This document shows positions 7,237 through 16,372 of a stretch of DNA of 64,000 nt, piece by piece. Where the stretch lies: NCBI GenBank assembly GCA_028290305.1, contig JAQGKC010000109.1, positions 1 through 64,000 of the forward strand, given 5' to 3'. How positions within the stretch are numbered: position 1 is the stretch's first letter; every line of letters begins with the position of its first letter. The notes below the pieces were generated by a model, which saw only the letters and a list, made by a program, of their open reading frames with translations, searched no databases and had not been told where the DNA came from. Position numbers and translations under genes: made by a program. This DNA is from Bradyrhizobium sp. Its GTDB lineage: Bacteria; Pseudomonadota; Alphaproteobacteria; Rhizobiales; Xanthobacteraceae.

Positions 7237-7995
7237 TCACGGTGGCGCTATGGTGGCGCGGCCGCTCATGCCTGCCATCAGGTCGGGCGCATCCCCGGTA
7301 ATTTCGCCGATCACCTTGATCGACTGGCTGACCGGGTCGACGCGGCCGCCAAGCCGGGTGACCCGGGCCGGGTAGGTCTTTTCAGTCTCGTCGATCTTGA
7401 CCTGGAATGCGTAGCCAGGTTTTAGCCAGCCCAGCCAACGCGACGGCGCGATCAACTCGACTTCGAACGTGTGCTCATCGAGCACGTCGAGCAGCGGTTG
7501 GCCCGGCGTCGCGTATTGGAACTCGCGCGCCTTCTGTTCGGCCGTCACGCCCGCGAACGGCGCCGCAATCGCGCACTTCGAGGCAACGGCCTCGGCGCCC
7601 AGGAGATCGGCCTTTGCCTTCAGAACCTCGGCAGCGGAAACATCGAATTCGAGCTGTCCCATTGACTTCTGCGCCACGAGGCGGCGGTTGGTTTCGTAGG
7701 TTTTTTCGGTCTGGGTAAAGATCGCCTGTACGCGCGCCACCTGGGCGCGCGGCACCGCGCAATCGAATGTGACCAGCACATCGCCCTGGTTAAAGTGATC
7801 TCCGACGCGGGTCGCGATCTTGTCGATGCGCCCCGCCATCTCGCTCGACAGCGTTGTGTAGTGGAGTGGGGTAAGCTGCGCGTGAATTTCCGGCGTGCCT
7901 CCATTTGACGACGGCGGCCCGGCCGGCTTTGATGGCTGGGCCGCCGCGGCGGCCGCATATAACGCCGCGGCGAAGCCAACGCCCAGCGCTCGCAT
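7237..7995 (-). CDS. HlyD/RND-type efflux periplasmic adaptor
   Basis: The product is 252 residues. A signal peptide (MRALGVGFAAALYAAAAAAQ) is followed by a membrane-fusion fold: first lipoyl half EMAGRIDKIATRVGDHFNQGDVLVTFDC, a short hairpin (QVARVQAIFTQTEKTYETNRRLVAQKSM) with the family sequence S-x-x-E-x-D-V-S-A-A-E, the second lipoyl half CAIAAPFAGVTAEQ, then the beta-barrel. Such adaptors link an inner-membrane pump to an outer-membrane channel. No pump gene lies next to it and it is shorter than usual, so its partner must be elsewhere. A GTG at 8025 is an alternative start. Confidence 0.85.
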   Translation of the reverse strand: MRALGVGFAAALYAAAAAAQPSKPAGPPSSNGGTPEIHAQLTPLHYTTLSSEMAGRIDKIATRVGDHFNQGDVLVTFDCAVPRAQVARVQAIFTQTEKTYETNRRLVAQKSMGQLEFDVSAAEVLKAKADLLGAEAVASKCAIAAPFAGVTAEQKAREFQYATPGQPLLDVLDEHTFEVELIAPSRWLGWLKPGYAFQVKIDETEKTYPARVTRLGGRVDPVSQSIKVIGEITGDAPDLMAGMSGRATIAPP

Positions 7996-8289
7996 CGGCC
8001 TGGTTTGATCCGAACGTTCTGTCACAGCCTGAAATCTCGTCACTGGGCATCGATGCGGTTGCTGGATAGTGACCACGCGATCAGCAAGAGCGCAACCGCG
8101 TTTGGAGTTGGTGCAGGCCGGGGCCTTTTAGCCTGTCGGCGGCGATCGCGGTCCCCAGCCCGCCCGCCGACGGTCGCCCGCTCTCGTTGGTGGCGTACAG
8201 CGCGACCTGCCATTGCCACAATGGCCGTTTCAAGTTAGCGAACAATCTCTATCTAGGCGCGCATCAGCACTGATTTTCGGAGCAGACCC

Positions 8290-8949
8290 TTGATCGTTAT
8301 TCGCCGCGCTTTCGTCAACATTCTGTCTCTGGCCGGGCTTGTCGCTCTGGCCGGGTTTGCGCCCCTGCAACTGATCGGCGACGCCATGGCGCAAAGTGCA
8401 ACCGCGGCCCTTGTGGCCAAGCCCGTGGCGCTGCCCGATATGGCGCTCGGATCGGCAAAAGCCTCGGTGACCATCACCGAATTTGCGTCGATGAGTTGCC
8501 CGCATTGCGCGGCATTCGAACAAAACGTCTTTCCGATGGTCCGGTCGAAATACATCGACACCGGCAAGGTGCGTTTCGTGTTTCGCGAGTTCCCGCTCGA
8601 CATCAAGGCTGCGGCGGCCTCGATGCTGGCGCGCTGCATCGCGGGCGCCGATGCCGAGAAATTTTTCGGCGCCATCGATACGATGTTCAAGCAGCAAGAC
8701 CAGCTGATGACGCAGACGCAGGAAACCCTCCAGCTGATCGGCAAACAGGCCGGCATGGACGACCAGGGCGCCGAGACCTGCGTGAAAGATCAGACCTTGC
8801 TCGACAAGCTCTCCGCCGATCAGCAATTCGCCAACGAGGAACTTAAGGTCGATGCGACGCCGACGTTCTTCATCAATGGCGAGATGGTCAAGGGCGCCAT
8901 ATCATTCGAGGAATTCGAAGCGAAGATCAAACCGCTGTTGAAGAAATAG
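8290..8949 (+). CDS. DsbA-family thiol:disulfide oxidoreductase
   Basis: The product is 219 residues, with a TTG start supported by GGAG seven bases upstream. A signal peptide covers ~1-35 (cut after AMA). A thioredoxin fold follows, with the active site C70-P-H-C73 in FASMSCPHCAAFEQ and a cis-proline loop in VDATPTFFING. It probably oxidises or isomerises cysteines of exported proteins. The Pro-His dipeptide is the DsbA type. No DsbB partner is adjacent. Confidence 0.9.
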   Translation: MIVIRRAFVNILSLAGLVALAGFAPLQLIGDAMAQSATAALVAKPVALPDMALGSAKASVTITEFASMSCPHCAAFEQNVFPMVRSKYIDTGKVRFVFREFPLDIKAAAASMLARCIAGADAEKFFGAIDTMFKQQDQLMTQTQETLQLIGKQAGMDDQGAETCVKDQTLLDKLSADQQFANEELKVDATPTFFINGEMVKGAISFEEFEAKIKPLLKK

Positions 8950-8999
8950 CGATTTCGCGGAGACTTGATCTCCATCCCGCAGCGACCGATGTTCATCCC

Positions 9000-9269
9000 T
9001 CATCGCCCGGATGAGTGTTTTTGCGGCGCTGCAACAAAAGTGATGCCGATGCGCTTGTTCTGGATCCAGGCAATCTGGCATTCGCGCACCGACGCGCCTT
9101 TTGCCATGACCAGGCGGAAGCGCGCGGGTACGAAGGCCGGGTTCTCAATATCAATGGCCGCGCCCTCCGCCGAGATGTTCCGGACGACGCAACTCATGAC
9201 CGATCCGTCCGACGACACATAGGCCGGTTCGTTGATTTCGGTCCGCGGATGCTTGCGCTTTTCTTCCAT
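9000..9269 (-). CDS. PilZ-domain protein
   Basis: The product is 89 residues, a single PilZ domain. It has the cyclic-di-GMP motif R-x-x-x-R (EEKRKHPRTEI, residues ~3-10) and the second motif N-I-S-A-E-G-A-A-I. The start is set at 9269 because the 21 codons upstream (from 9332) are atypical. It likely senses cyclic di-GMP, but the target is not shown by neighbours, which are unrelated. Confidence 0.85.
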   Translation of the reverse strand: MEEKRKHPRTEINEPAYVSSDGSVMSCVVRNISAEGAAIDIENPAFVPARFRLVMAKGASVRECQIAWIQNKRIGITFVAAPQKHSSGR

Positions 9270-9558
9270 CGTCGGGGTCTGGTTGCCAATTACCATGCAA
9301 GGATAGCGGCAAACCTTAAATAAATAAGGCACTGTCGCTCGGTACCGGGGTCCGATCCCCGGAAACGGACCGAAACCCGCAATCAGCGGTCACTCGATTC
9401 CCTGCGACCGGCCGGTGCAACAGATCGCGATTTTCTTATTTATCGATCGATATCTCACTCTTCCGTTCGCCGCCTTGACAGGGTAGCTTCTCGGCACTTG
9501 CCGGTGCGTAGGCGCGACGCCCGCTCAGAACAAACAAGCGCTATAGGGAAAAAACGCC

Positions 9559-10974
9559 ATGTTCGAGATACTCGATCGAAGGACGAGTCTAACCGGCAAC
9601 CAGATTAAGATCCTCGCCGCAGCCATCATCGGCGACGCGCTGGAATTATTCGACAACTTCCTGATCGGCTTCGTGCTCGCCTTCCTGATCGGGCCGTGGA
9701 AACTCACCTTCGGCCAGTCCGCCACCGTGCTGATGAGCTCCGGCATCGGCGCCATCATCGGCGCCTATTGCTGGGGCTGGCTCGCCGACCGCATCGGCCG
9801 CCGCAAGGTTTTCATCGGAACCGTGCTGAATTTCTCGGCCGCCACCGGGCTTTTATATTTCACGCCGGACAATGGCTGGATCTACCTCTCGGTCATGCGC
9901 TTCTTCGTGGGCGTAGGCGTGGGTGGGCTCTATTGCGTGGACCTGCCGCTGGTGCAGGAATTCATGCCCTCCTCCAAGCGCGGCTGGGTGGGCGGCCTCG
10001 TGACCTGCGTCATCCCGCTGGGCACCGGGCTTGGCGCCGTGCTCGGCGCATCCGTGGGCTCCGGAGACTGGCGGCTGTTGTTCGCGATAGGCGTGCTGCC
10101 CGCCATCCTCGTCCTGCTGGTCCGCATCTGGGTGCCGGAGTCTCCGCGCTGGCTCTGCCGTCAGGGTCGCTACGAAGAGGCGCGCAAATCGCTGGCCTGG
10201 GCGCTGCAGATGGAACCATCCGCGCTGCCAATGCCGACGGCTGCCGACGCCGGCCCGATCATCAAGTCCAACTGGCTCGACCTTTTCAAATATCCCCGCA
10301 GCCTGCTGGTCTCATGGCTCGGCAATGCCGGCGCGCAGACCGGCGTCTATGGCATCACGCTCTGGGTGCCTTCCCTATTCGTGCTGCTGCTCAAGGTCAC
10401 GCCGCAGGAAGCCGCCAAGATGATGATCCTGCTGACCGTCTTCGGTTTCATAGGGCGCGTCTCCTTCGCCTTCTTCTCGGAGTGGATGGGACGGCGCAAT
10501 GCGGGCGGCCTGCTGGGCTTTGGCGCAGGCGTCCTCACCATCATCGCGGGCTACAATTACGACACCACGATCATGGGCGTGTCGGGCTTCTGGCTGATCC
10601 TGGCGGTCGGCTACTTCTTCGCCGATGGCGGCTTTGCCATCGTCGGACCTTATGCTGCGGAGATCTGGCCCTCGCACCTTAGAACTTCCGGGATGGGCTC
10701 GGCCTATGGCTTTGGCGGTATTGGAAAGATCATCGGACCGGTGGGTCTGGCGCTGATCGTAGGCTCTGGCAACTACCTCAAGCCCGACGTGCCGTTACCG
10801 GAGATTCCGCTGGCCTTTATCTATCTCGGCTGTTGGTTCCTGATGGCTGGGGCGGTGTATTACTTCTTCGGACTTGAAACGAGGGGCAAGTCGATCGAAC
10901 AAATCGACAGGGAGCTTGCCGAAACGGCTGGCATTTCCACGGCCACGGCCACCACAGCGGTTCGGCGAGCATAA
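9559..10974 (+). CDS. MFS transporter, metabolite:H+ symporter type
   Basis: The product is 471 residues with about 12 membrane segments. The loop 2-3 motif G-W-L-A-D-R-I-G-R-R-K-V-F and the P-E-S-P-R-W-L motif after helix 6 mark the sugar porter/aromatic-acid symporter branch. It begins an operon: the flavin-dependent acyl-CoA-dehydrogenase-like gene starts two bases after its stop, and a VOC gene follows. Import of an aromatic or small organic acid degraded by those enzymes is the likely role (inference). Confidence 0.88.
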   Translation: MFEILDRRTSLTGNQIKILAAAIIGDALELFDNFLIGFVLAFLIGPWKLTFGQSATVLMSSGIGAIIGAYCWGWLADRIGRRKVFIGTVLNFSAATGLLYFTPDNGWIYLSVMRFFVGVGVGGLYCVDLPLVQEFMPSSKRGWVGGLVTCVIPLGTGLGAVLGASVGSGDWRLLFAIGVLPAILVLLVRIWVPESPRWLCRQGRYEEARKSLAWALQMEPSALPMPTAADAGPIIKSNWLDLFKYPRSLLVSWLGNAGAQTGVYGITLWVPSLFVLLLKVTPQEAAKMMILLTVFGFIGRVSFAFFSEWMGRRNAGGLLGFGAGVLTIIAGYNYDTTIMGVSGFWLILAVGYFFADGGFAIVGPYAAEIWPSHLRTSGMGSAYGFGGIGKIIGPVGLALIVGSGNYLKPDVPLPEIPLAFIYLGCWFLMAGAVYYFFGLETRGKSIEQIDRELAETAGISTATATTAVRRA

Positions 10975-10976
10975 CC

Positions 10977-12191
10977 GTGAATACGATGACCTTGGACACA
11001 CTCACTGCGACATCCGCTGACCTCGTGGGCGACCCGGCCGTGATCTCACGCGCCGAGGCCGTCCGCCCGGCGGTCGGTGCAGCTTCGAAAGAAATCGAGA
11101 GCACGCGCCGGTTGCCACCGGCCCTGCTCGACAAACTCCATGAGGCGGGGCTGTTCCGCCTCTTGCTGCCGCGCTCGTCCAATGGGATCGAGACCGATCC
11201 CATGACCTTCTTCCACGTGATCGAGACCATCGCCCGCGCCGATGCGTCGACCGCCTGGTGCCTGAGCCAGGCCGGCGGCTGTGCGATGTCGGCGGCCTAT
11301 CTCGACCTGCCGGTGGCGCATGCGATCTTCGGCAACGATCCGCGTGCGGTTCTGGCCTGGGGACCCGGCCCCAAGGTCAGGGCGATCGAGCGCGATGGCG
11401 GCTACAAGGTCACGGGCGTCTGGGCCTTCGCTTCGGGTGGACGCCATGCGACCTGGCTCGGCGCCCATTGCCCGATCTACCAAGCCGACGGCTCGCCCAG
11501 ACTGGACGCCAACGGCGCTCAACAGGAACGTACCATGCTGGTACGCACCGAGGACGTGCAGTGGACCGACATCTGGAACACGGTCGGCCTGCGCGGCACC
11601 GCCAGCGACCAGTTTGCGCTGAACGACCTCTTCGTTCGATCCGATCATTCGATCACCCGCGAATTCGACCAGGAGTGCCGCGAGAGCGGCCCGCTCTATC
11701 GCATGGGCTCCGGCACCTGCTATCAGGTCGGCTTCGCGGGCGTCGCCTGTGGTATTGCCCGCGGCGCGCTCGACAGCTTTATCGATATCGCACGCAACAA
11801 GGTGCCGCGCGGCCAAAAGAGCCCGCTGCGCGACAATGCCGTGGTCCAGTCCAACCTCGCCCAGGCCGAAGTCCATTTGCGCGCCGCACGCGGCTTCGTG
11901 CTGCAGTCGATGGCCGACACCTGGAAGAACCTCTCAGCTGGAACGACCATCACGGTCGAGCAACGCGTCACTATCCGCATGGCTGCTACCCACGCCATCC
12001 ACAAGGCGCGCGAGGCCGTCGACTTCGCCTATAATGCCGCGGGCACCACAGCGATCTTCGAGAACCATCCGCTGGAGCGTCGCTTCCGCGACATCCACAC
12101 CGTGACCCAGCAGTTACAGGGCCGGCTCAGCCATTTTGAAACCGTCGGGGCCTGGATGATGGGCGCCGATACCGACTTAACCTTCGTCTAA
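10977..12191 (+). CDS. Acyl-CoA dehydrogenase-like flavin-dependent monooxygenase
   Basis: The product is 404 residues. The sequence follows the HsaA/DszC/hydroxylase branch of the acyl-CoA dehydrogenase fold: an N-terminal helical part (STRRLPPALLDKLHEAGLFRLLLP), FAD-binding middle (YKVTGVWAFASGGRHATWL, WNTVGLRGTASDQFAL) and a C-terminal helix bundle (VDFAYNAAGTTAIFENHPLERRFRDIHT). This branch oxygenates aromatic or heterocyclic substrates with reduced flavin supplied by a separate reductase, which is not present here. The GTG start lies two bases after the MFS gene; an ATG at 10986 is an alternative. Confidence 0.85.
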   Translation: MNTMTLDTLTATSADLVGDPAVISRAEAVRPAVGAASKEIESTRRLPPALLDKLHEAGLFRLLLPRSSNGIETDPMTFFHVIETIARADASTAWCLSQAGGCAMSAAYLDLPVAHAIFGNDPRAVLAWGPGPKVRAIERDGGYKVTGVWAFASGGRHATWLGAHCPIYQADGSPRLDANGAQQERTMLVRTEDVQWTDIWNTVGLRGTASDQFALNDLFVRSDHSITREFDQECRESGPLYRMGSGTCYQVGFAGVACGIARGALDSFIDIARNKVPRGQKSPLRDNAVVQSNLAQAEVHLRAARGFVLQSMADTWKNLSAGTTITVEQRVTIRMAATHAIHKAREAVDFAYNAAGTTAIFENHPLERRFRDIHTVTQQLQGRLSHFETVGAWMMGADTDLTFV

Positions 12192-12203
12192 GGAGAAAAC
12201 ACT

Positions 12204-12605
12204 ATGCCACTCGGCGGACTGCAACATTACACGATTGAACCCTCTGATCTGGAACGCACCAAGGACTTCTACTGCGACGTGCTGGGGCTACAGAACGGCG
12301 ATCGTCCGCCGCTCGACTTCCCGGGTTACTGGCTCTATTCCGGCGGCGTCGCGACCGTGCATCTGATGGGCACGCGCAAGTCGCGCGAAGGCATCGTGGT
12401 GCGCGGGACAGAGAAGAAGTACGAGGACACCGGTCGCCTCGACCATATCGCCTTTGCGGCGACCGATGCCGATGAGGTGCGCAAGCGGCTGCAATCGAAG
12501 GACGTGAAATTCCGCGAGAGTATCGTTCCGCGTACCGGCGACACGCAGTTCTTCCTCTACGATCCCGACGGCGTCGGCGTGGAGCTGAATTTCCCCGCGT
12601 CATAG
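12204..12605 (+). CDS. VOC-family (glyoxalase/dioxygenase) protein
   Basis: The product is 133 residues, two beta-alpha-beta-beta-beta modules. Likely metal ligands are His8 (GLQHYTIEP), a histidine in the middle strand (RLDHIAFAA) and Glu in the last strand (GVGVELNFP). With the monooxygenase and transporter upstream (12-base gap, AAGGAG ribosome site) it probably carries out a later step such as ring cleavage or isomerisation of the same substrate. A specific reaction cannot be assigned. Confidence 0.85.
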   Translation: MPLGGLQHYTIEPSDLERTKDFYCDVLGLQNGDRPPLDFPGYWLYSGGVATVHLMGTRKSREGIVVRGTEKKYEDTGRLDHIAFAATDADEVRKRLQSKDVKFRESIVPRTGDTQFFLYDPDGVGVELNFPAS

Positions 12606-12632
12606 AGCTATATCCAGCGTCTTCGTTGTTTC

Positions 12633-12668
12633 GTTACGGCCGGGTTCGTCCCTGGCCGTAACTTTAAA
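12633..12668 (+). terminator. Rho-independent-like terminator of the MFS operon
   Basis: GTTACGGCC (12633-12641) pairs with GGCCGTAAC (12654-12662) around a 12-base loop, followed by TTTAAA. It lies 28 bases after the VOC stop and also faces the convergent LTXXQ gene. Confidence 0.6.
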
Positions 12669-12728
12669 TCAGCCCAAAGCGTGTGCGCCCGGCTATTCGC
12701 GCGGCCGGTCGCATCGGGCTGTTGCGGT

Positions 12729-13439
12729 CTAGTCGAGCCCTCGCTCATGACTCAAGCGTACCATCTCCTCGATGAAGATGGCTTTTTGCTTGTCGTCGAG
12801 GCTGGCGAATAACGGCTCAGCGGCATCGGCGACATTGCGCTGATCCACCGCTCGGTCGTTCAGAAACTGCGCTTCGTTGCGCATCTGCTCAATGATGTCG
12901 TCGGGCGGGTCACGCTTCGCGCGTGCAATTCTCAGGTTGAGACGATCGGCGCCGTTATGACCGAGGTAGTGCATCGCGCTGTTGAACGCGGTCCAGTTCT
13001 TCTCCTGCTCGGGCGTGAGATTCAACTCGGTCTTGATCCGATCGATATTCGCATCGCTGTTGGCGACGATCTGCTCGGCGCTCAGTTGCGGCTCGCCTTG
13101 CTGGGTCAGCACCGCTTGCTTGGTGCCCTTCGCACCTTTGGCTCCCTTGGCCGCTTTGGTGGAGCCGGCTTGTTTCGTCCCGTTCGCCGCGGGCGCTTGT
13201 TCATTCTTTCCGACGCCGAGCACGCCGGTAAACACCCCGACCACCCCGCCAATCGCGCCGCCCAATACGCCGCCGACCGGTCCGGCCGCTTTGTTGCCCG
13301 CCTGCGCTCCCTGTTGAACGCCTTGAACCAGTCCTTGCGCATGGATCGCCGAGGCTGCGCCAAGAAACGTCAGGACGACTGCCCCAATCGCGAAAGGCAA
13401 TCTGAACTGGGCAAGCGCGGTCGGTGTCCGGCTCATCAT
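12729..13439 (-). CDS. Spy/CpxP-like LTXXQ-motif periplasmic protein
   Basis: The product is 236 residues. A signal peptide (residues ~12-34) is followed by a Gly/Ala-rich hydrophobic stretch (VGGVLGGAIGGVVGVFTGVLG), a Lys/Ala low-complexity linker, then the LTXXQ-type helical domain with NLTPEQEKNWTAFNSAM and a second helical repeat ending SLDDKQKAIFIEEM. In the family this fold acts in the envelope stress response and chaperoning. The Gly-rich stretch may insert in a membrane. The start is set at 13439, where GGAGA precedes ATGATG; the 28 codons upstream are not used. Confidence 0.82.
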   Translation of the reverse strand: MMSRTPTALAQFRLPFAIGAVVLTFLGAASAIHAQGLVQGVQQGAQAGNKAAGPVGGVLGGAIGGVVGVFTGVLGVGKNEQAPAANGTKQAGSTKAAKGAKGAKGTKQAVLTQQGEPQLSAEQIVANSDANIDRIKTELNLTPEQEKNWTAFNSAMHYLGHNGADRLNLRIARAKRDPPDDIIEQMRNEAQFLNDRAVDQRNVADAAEPLFASLDDKQKAIFIEEMVRLSHERGLD

Positions 13440-13921
13440 TATTTGGTCTCCATGGTCGATCGAGAGGGGTGAGTAATTTCGGGGGGATACGCATCTGACG
13501 GACAGACAATATCGTTTTCGCACCGAGCGAGTCTACCGTCGCGCCGTGCTGTTCAGATGAAGGAAACGCCGACGCACGAGCGCGGTGAGTCGGCTGAGAT
13601 CGAACCTGCGACGCAATTACACACCCCGCGAACCGTACCGTGCGCGCGGCATGTGCAGCGCAGTATTTTTCGACGACACCTCGCCGGCTTGCATGATCAG
13701 GCGGCGGGCTAAGGAATTCCCCTGTCGCTTGACCGCAACGTAAGTTCTAGAACCCGAGTCACCGGATTTCTCGACAGACGCCCGCAATTCTGCTCTGATC
13801 GTCACAACGAAATCTCCGCAGCGCCTCGCAGCGCCATTTCGGGCCTGCCCGGCGGCGAAGAAAAAAATAAAAACGGGATTTCTATCTGACGACGGTTGGT
13901 AAACCTTGGGAGGGGAACACC
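13440..13921. other. 482-bp divergent intergenic region
   Basis: The region separates the LTXXQ gene (left, minus) from the ABC importer operon (right, plus) and must carry both promoters. An open frame on the minus strand (13617-13976) overlaps the binding-protein start and shows no family resemblance. GGAGGGG just before 13922 is the importer's ribosome site. I see no clear operator. Confidence 0.45.
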
Positions 13922-15262
13922 ATGTCACGGAAGAAGCTTTCTCGACGACAATTCGTAGCTGCCACTGCACTATCATCCGCAGCGCTGATATCAGCGCCCT
14001 ATATGCGAACAGCTCACGCCGCCGGCAAACTCACGATGGGCTTTTGGGATCACTGGGTGCCCGGAGCCAACAAGGCCAGTACCGATCTCGTCAATGAATG
14101 GGCCGCCAAGGAGAAGGTCGAAGTTTCGATCGACTACATCACGAGCCAGGGCAACAAGAATCTCGTGACCATCGCCGCAGAGGCTCAGGCGAAATCCGGC
14201 CACGATATCCTGGCGATGCCGACATGGTGGCCCCACGCGAATTCCGATCTGCTGGAACCCGTCAACGATATCATGGAGCCGTTGATCAAGCAGAACGGTG
14301 CGGTCAACGGGACGGTGCAGTATCTCGGCCAGTTGGACGGCAAGTGGCTCGGCGTTCCCGCCTGCATCGGCAGTCAGATCAAGGGCCCCTGCTCCCGCAT
14401 CGACCTGATGAAAAAATTCGCCAACATCGACGTCCAGGAGATGTATCCGGCGGGCAGCCCTCCGAAAGCCGACAACTGGACGACCGACACATTCCTGAAG
14501 GCGGCAGAGGCGTGCCATAAAGGCGGCGTTCCCTTCGGCATCGGGTTAGGCGAGACATCCGACTCGGTGGATACCGCCGGCGCGTTTTTCCAGGCGTTTG
14601 GCGCGCAGCTCGTCGATGCCAAAAGCAACCTGACCGTCAAGACCGATGCGGTGCGGCAAGCGCTCGAATTCTACAAGAAACTGATGGCTTTCCTGCCGCC
14701 AGATGTGACGGCGTGGGACGACGCATCGAACAACAAGTGGCTGGTCTCCGGCCGCGGCGCGATGATCATGAATCCGCCGAGCGCCTGGGCGGTCGCCAAG
14801 CGCGATGCGCCGCAGGTTGCGGAGCAATGCTGGACTCATGGCTTCCCGTCAGGACCGAAAGGCCGGTTTGCGCCGTTCCTGCCCTTCTTCTGGACCACGT
14901 GGAACTTCTCCAAGAACAAGGAAGCCGCCAAGAGCCTGCTGGTCCATCTGTCGCAACCGGAGTCGGTTGAAAGGCTTGTTGCCGCCAGCGGTGGCTACGA
15001 CCTGCCGGCGTTCGAGAAACTAACGAGCTTCAAGACATGGGCTGAGGAAGGTCCGCCGAAGGGGACGCTCTTCCACTATCCAAATCCGTACAAGCATCAA
15101 ACGCTGTCGATCGCAGCCTCGCCCGCGCCTCCAAAGGTCGCGCAACAGATCTACGCACAAGCCGTCCTGACAAAAATGTGCGTGCGATACTATCAGGGCG
15201 AAGCGATGGAAAAGACGCTGGCCTGGGCGGAAGGGGAGTGCGAAGGCTACATGCGGAGCTGA
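13922..15262 (+). CDS. Carbohydrate-type ABC transporter substrate-binding protein
   Basis: The product is 446 residues. A Tat signal (SRRQFVAATALSSAALIS, cut near AHA-AGK) is followed by a family 1 solute-binding fold: GFWDHWVPGANKASTDLVNEW and a C-terminal lobe with AEQCWTHGFPSGPKG. It captures substrate in the periplasm and delivers it to the permeases that follow. It resembles sugar and polyol binders; the substrate is unknown. A strong GGAGGGG site precedes the ATG. A stem-loop at 15276-15301 lies between this gene and the permeases. Confidence 0.9.
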   Translation: MSRKKLSRRQFVAATALSSAALISAPYMRTAHAAGKLTMGFWDHWVPGANKASTDLVNEWAAKEKVEVSIDYITSQGNKNLVTIAAEAQAKSGHDILAMPTWWPHANSDLLEPVNDIMEPLIKQNGAVNGTVQYLGQLDGKWLGVPACIGSQIKGPCSRIDLMKKFANIDVQEMYPAGSPPKADNWTTDTFLKAAEACHKGGVPFGIGLGETSDSVDTAGAFFQAFGAQLVDAKSNLTVKTDAVRQALEFYKKLMAFLPPDVTAWDDASNNKWLVSGRGAMIMNPPSAWAVAKRDAPQVAEQCWTHGFPSGPKGRFAPFLPFFWTTWNFSKNKEAAKSLLVHLSQPESVERLVAASGGYDLPAFEKLTSFKTWAEEGPPKGTLFHYPNPYKHQTLSIAASPAPPKVAQQIYAQAVLTKMCVRYYQGEAMEKTLAWAEGECEGYMRS

Positions 15263-15275
15263 CGCGAAGGAATTT

Positions 15276-15301
15276 GCCGCAGCGGCAGTGGTCGCTGCGG
15301 C
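15276..15301 (+). other. Intercistronic stem-loop in the ABC operon
   Basis: GCCGCAGCG (15276-15284) and CGCTGCGGC (15293-15301) form a 9-bp stem with an 8-base loop, 13 bases after the binding-protein stop and without a T-run. Such stem-loops after binding-protein genes often protect the upstream mRNA from 3' decay and raise the binding-protein to permease ratio. Confidence 0.55.
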
Positions 15302-15433
15302 CTGCATTCGCAACGATCGTCTGTGTCGACGCGAGGCGCGGCAACTCTTAATCGTCGACTTCACGCTCATCGGTCCGGACAACGTCGCCGGATACCGGGT
15401 CTCCTTAAATAAAACTGGCGAGGAAGATGCACC

Positions 15434-16372
15434 ATGGTTGACGTCACATTTCAACCGAACCGCGTTGTTCCGACGCGCGCGCTGCGCAAACGTTCCGGTC
15501 TGCACGCCGCGCTCAAGCGCAAGTCGACCGCGGCCTTTCTGATGACGCTGCCGCTGATTCTCTTGGTGGGAATTCTGGTGATCTATCCGGCGTTCTATTC
15601 CCTGCATCTCGCAACCCTGAACAAGTCGATGCAGCGCTTCGTCGGCTTCGGCAATTTCGAGTTCCTGTTCAAGCGCGAAACCTTCTGGCTGGTGGTGAAG
15701 CAGTCGTGCATCTTTGCGATCTCGGCCGTCATATTCAAGGCGCTGATCGGCTTCATCGTCGCACACTTCGTCCACAACATTCCCGCGAAGGGGCAACGCA
15801 AGTGGCGGGGAATGCTGCTGGTGCCATGGGTGATCCCGCCAGCGATGAGCACGCTGGCATGGTTGTGGCTGTTCGATCCATCGTACAGCGCCTTTAACTA
15901 TACGCTGTCGTTTTTCGGCATCGGGCCAATCGCATGGACCGGCGACCCCGACTGGGCCCGTTTCTCGGTTATTCTGGTCAACGTCTGGTACGGCGCCCCG
16001 TTCTTCATGATCATGTATCTGGCGTCGCTGAAATCGGTGCCCGATCAGCTTTATGAAGCCGCGGCCATCGACGGCGCCAATTGGTGGCAACGCATCTGGT
16101 ATGTGACGCTGCCGATGATGCGCAACATCATCGCGATCACGACGCTGTTTTCGCTGATCGTGACCTTCGCGAATTTCGATATCGTGCGCATCCTCACGTC
16201 CGGTGGCCCGCTCGACCATACCCACATCTTCGCGACCTGGGCATTCAGGGTCGGTATCGAAGGCAGCGATATTCCGCTAGGCGCCAGCGTCTCGCTATTC
16301 ATGGTGCCGATCCTCGCGGTCGCGGCGATCTTTATCCTGCGCGACATCAACAAACGCGGGAACGAAGCCTGA
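15434..16372 (+). CDS. ABC sugar permease, MalF type
   Basis: The product is 312 residues with six predicted membrane helices (first at ~37-58). The cytoplasmic coupling loop EAAAIDGANWWQRIWYVTLPMM carries the EAA motif that contacts the ATPase. It is one half of the importer pore with the next gene, whose ATG shares one base with this stop (TGATG at 16370-16374), indicating translational coupling. Confidence 0.92.
   Translation: MVDVTFQPNRVVPTRALRKRSGLHAALKRKSTAAFLMTLPLILLVGILVIYPAFYSLHLATLNKSMQRFVGFGNFEFLFKRETFWLVVKQSCIFAISAVIFKALIGFIVAHFVHNIPAKGQRKWRGMLLVPWVIPPAMSTLAWLWLFDPSYSAFNYTLSFFGIGPIAWTGDPDWARFSVILVNVWYGAPFFMIMYLASLKSVPDQLYEAAAIDGANWWQRIWYVTLPMMRNIIAITTLFSLIVTFANFDIVRILTSGGPLDHTHIFATWAFRVGIEGSDIPLGASVSLFMVPILAVAAIFILRDINKRGNEA

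Noticed and set aside
13617..13976. 119-residue minus-strand frame before the ABC operon
   Set aside because: It overlaps the well-supported binding-protein start and has no ribosome site or family resemblance.
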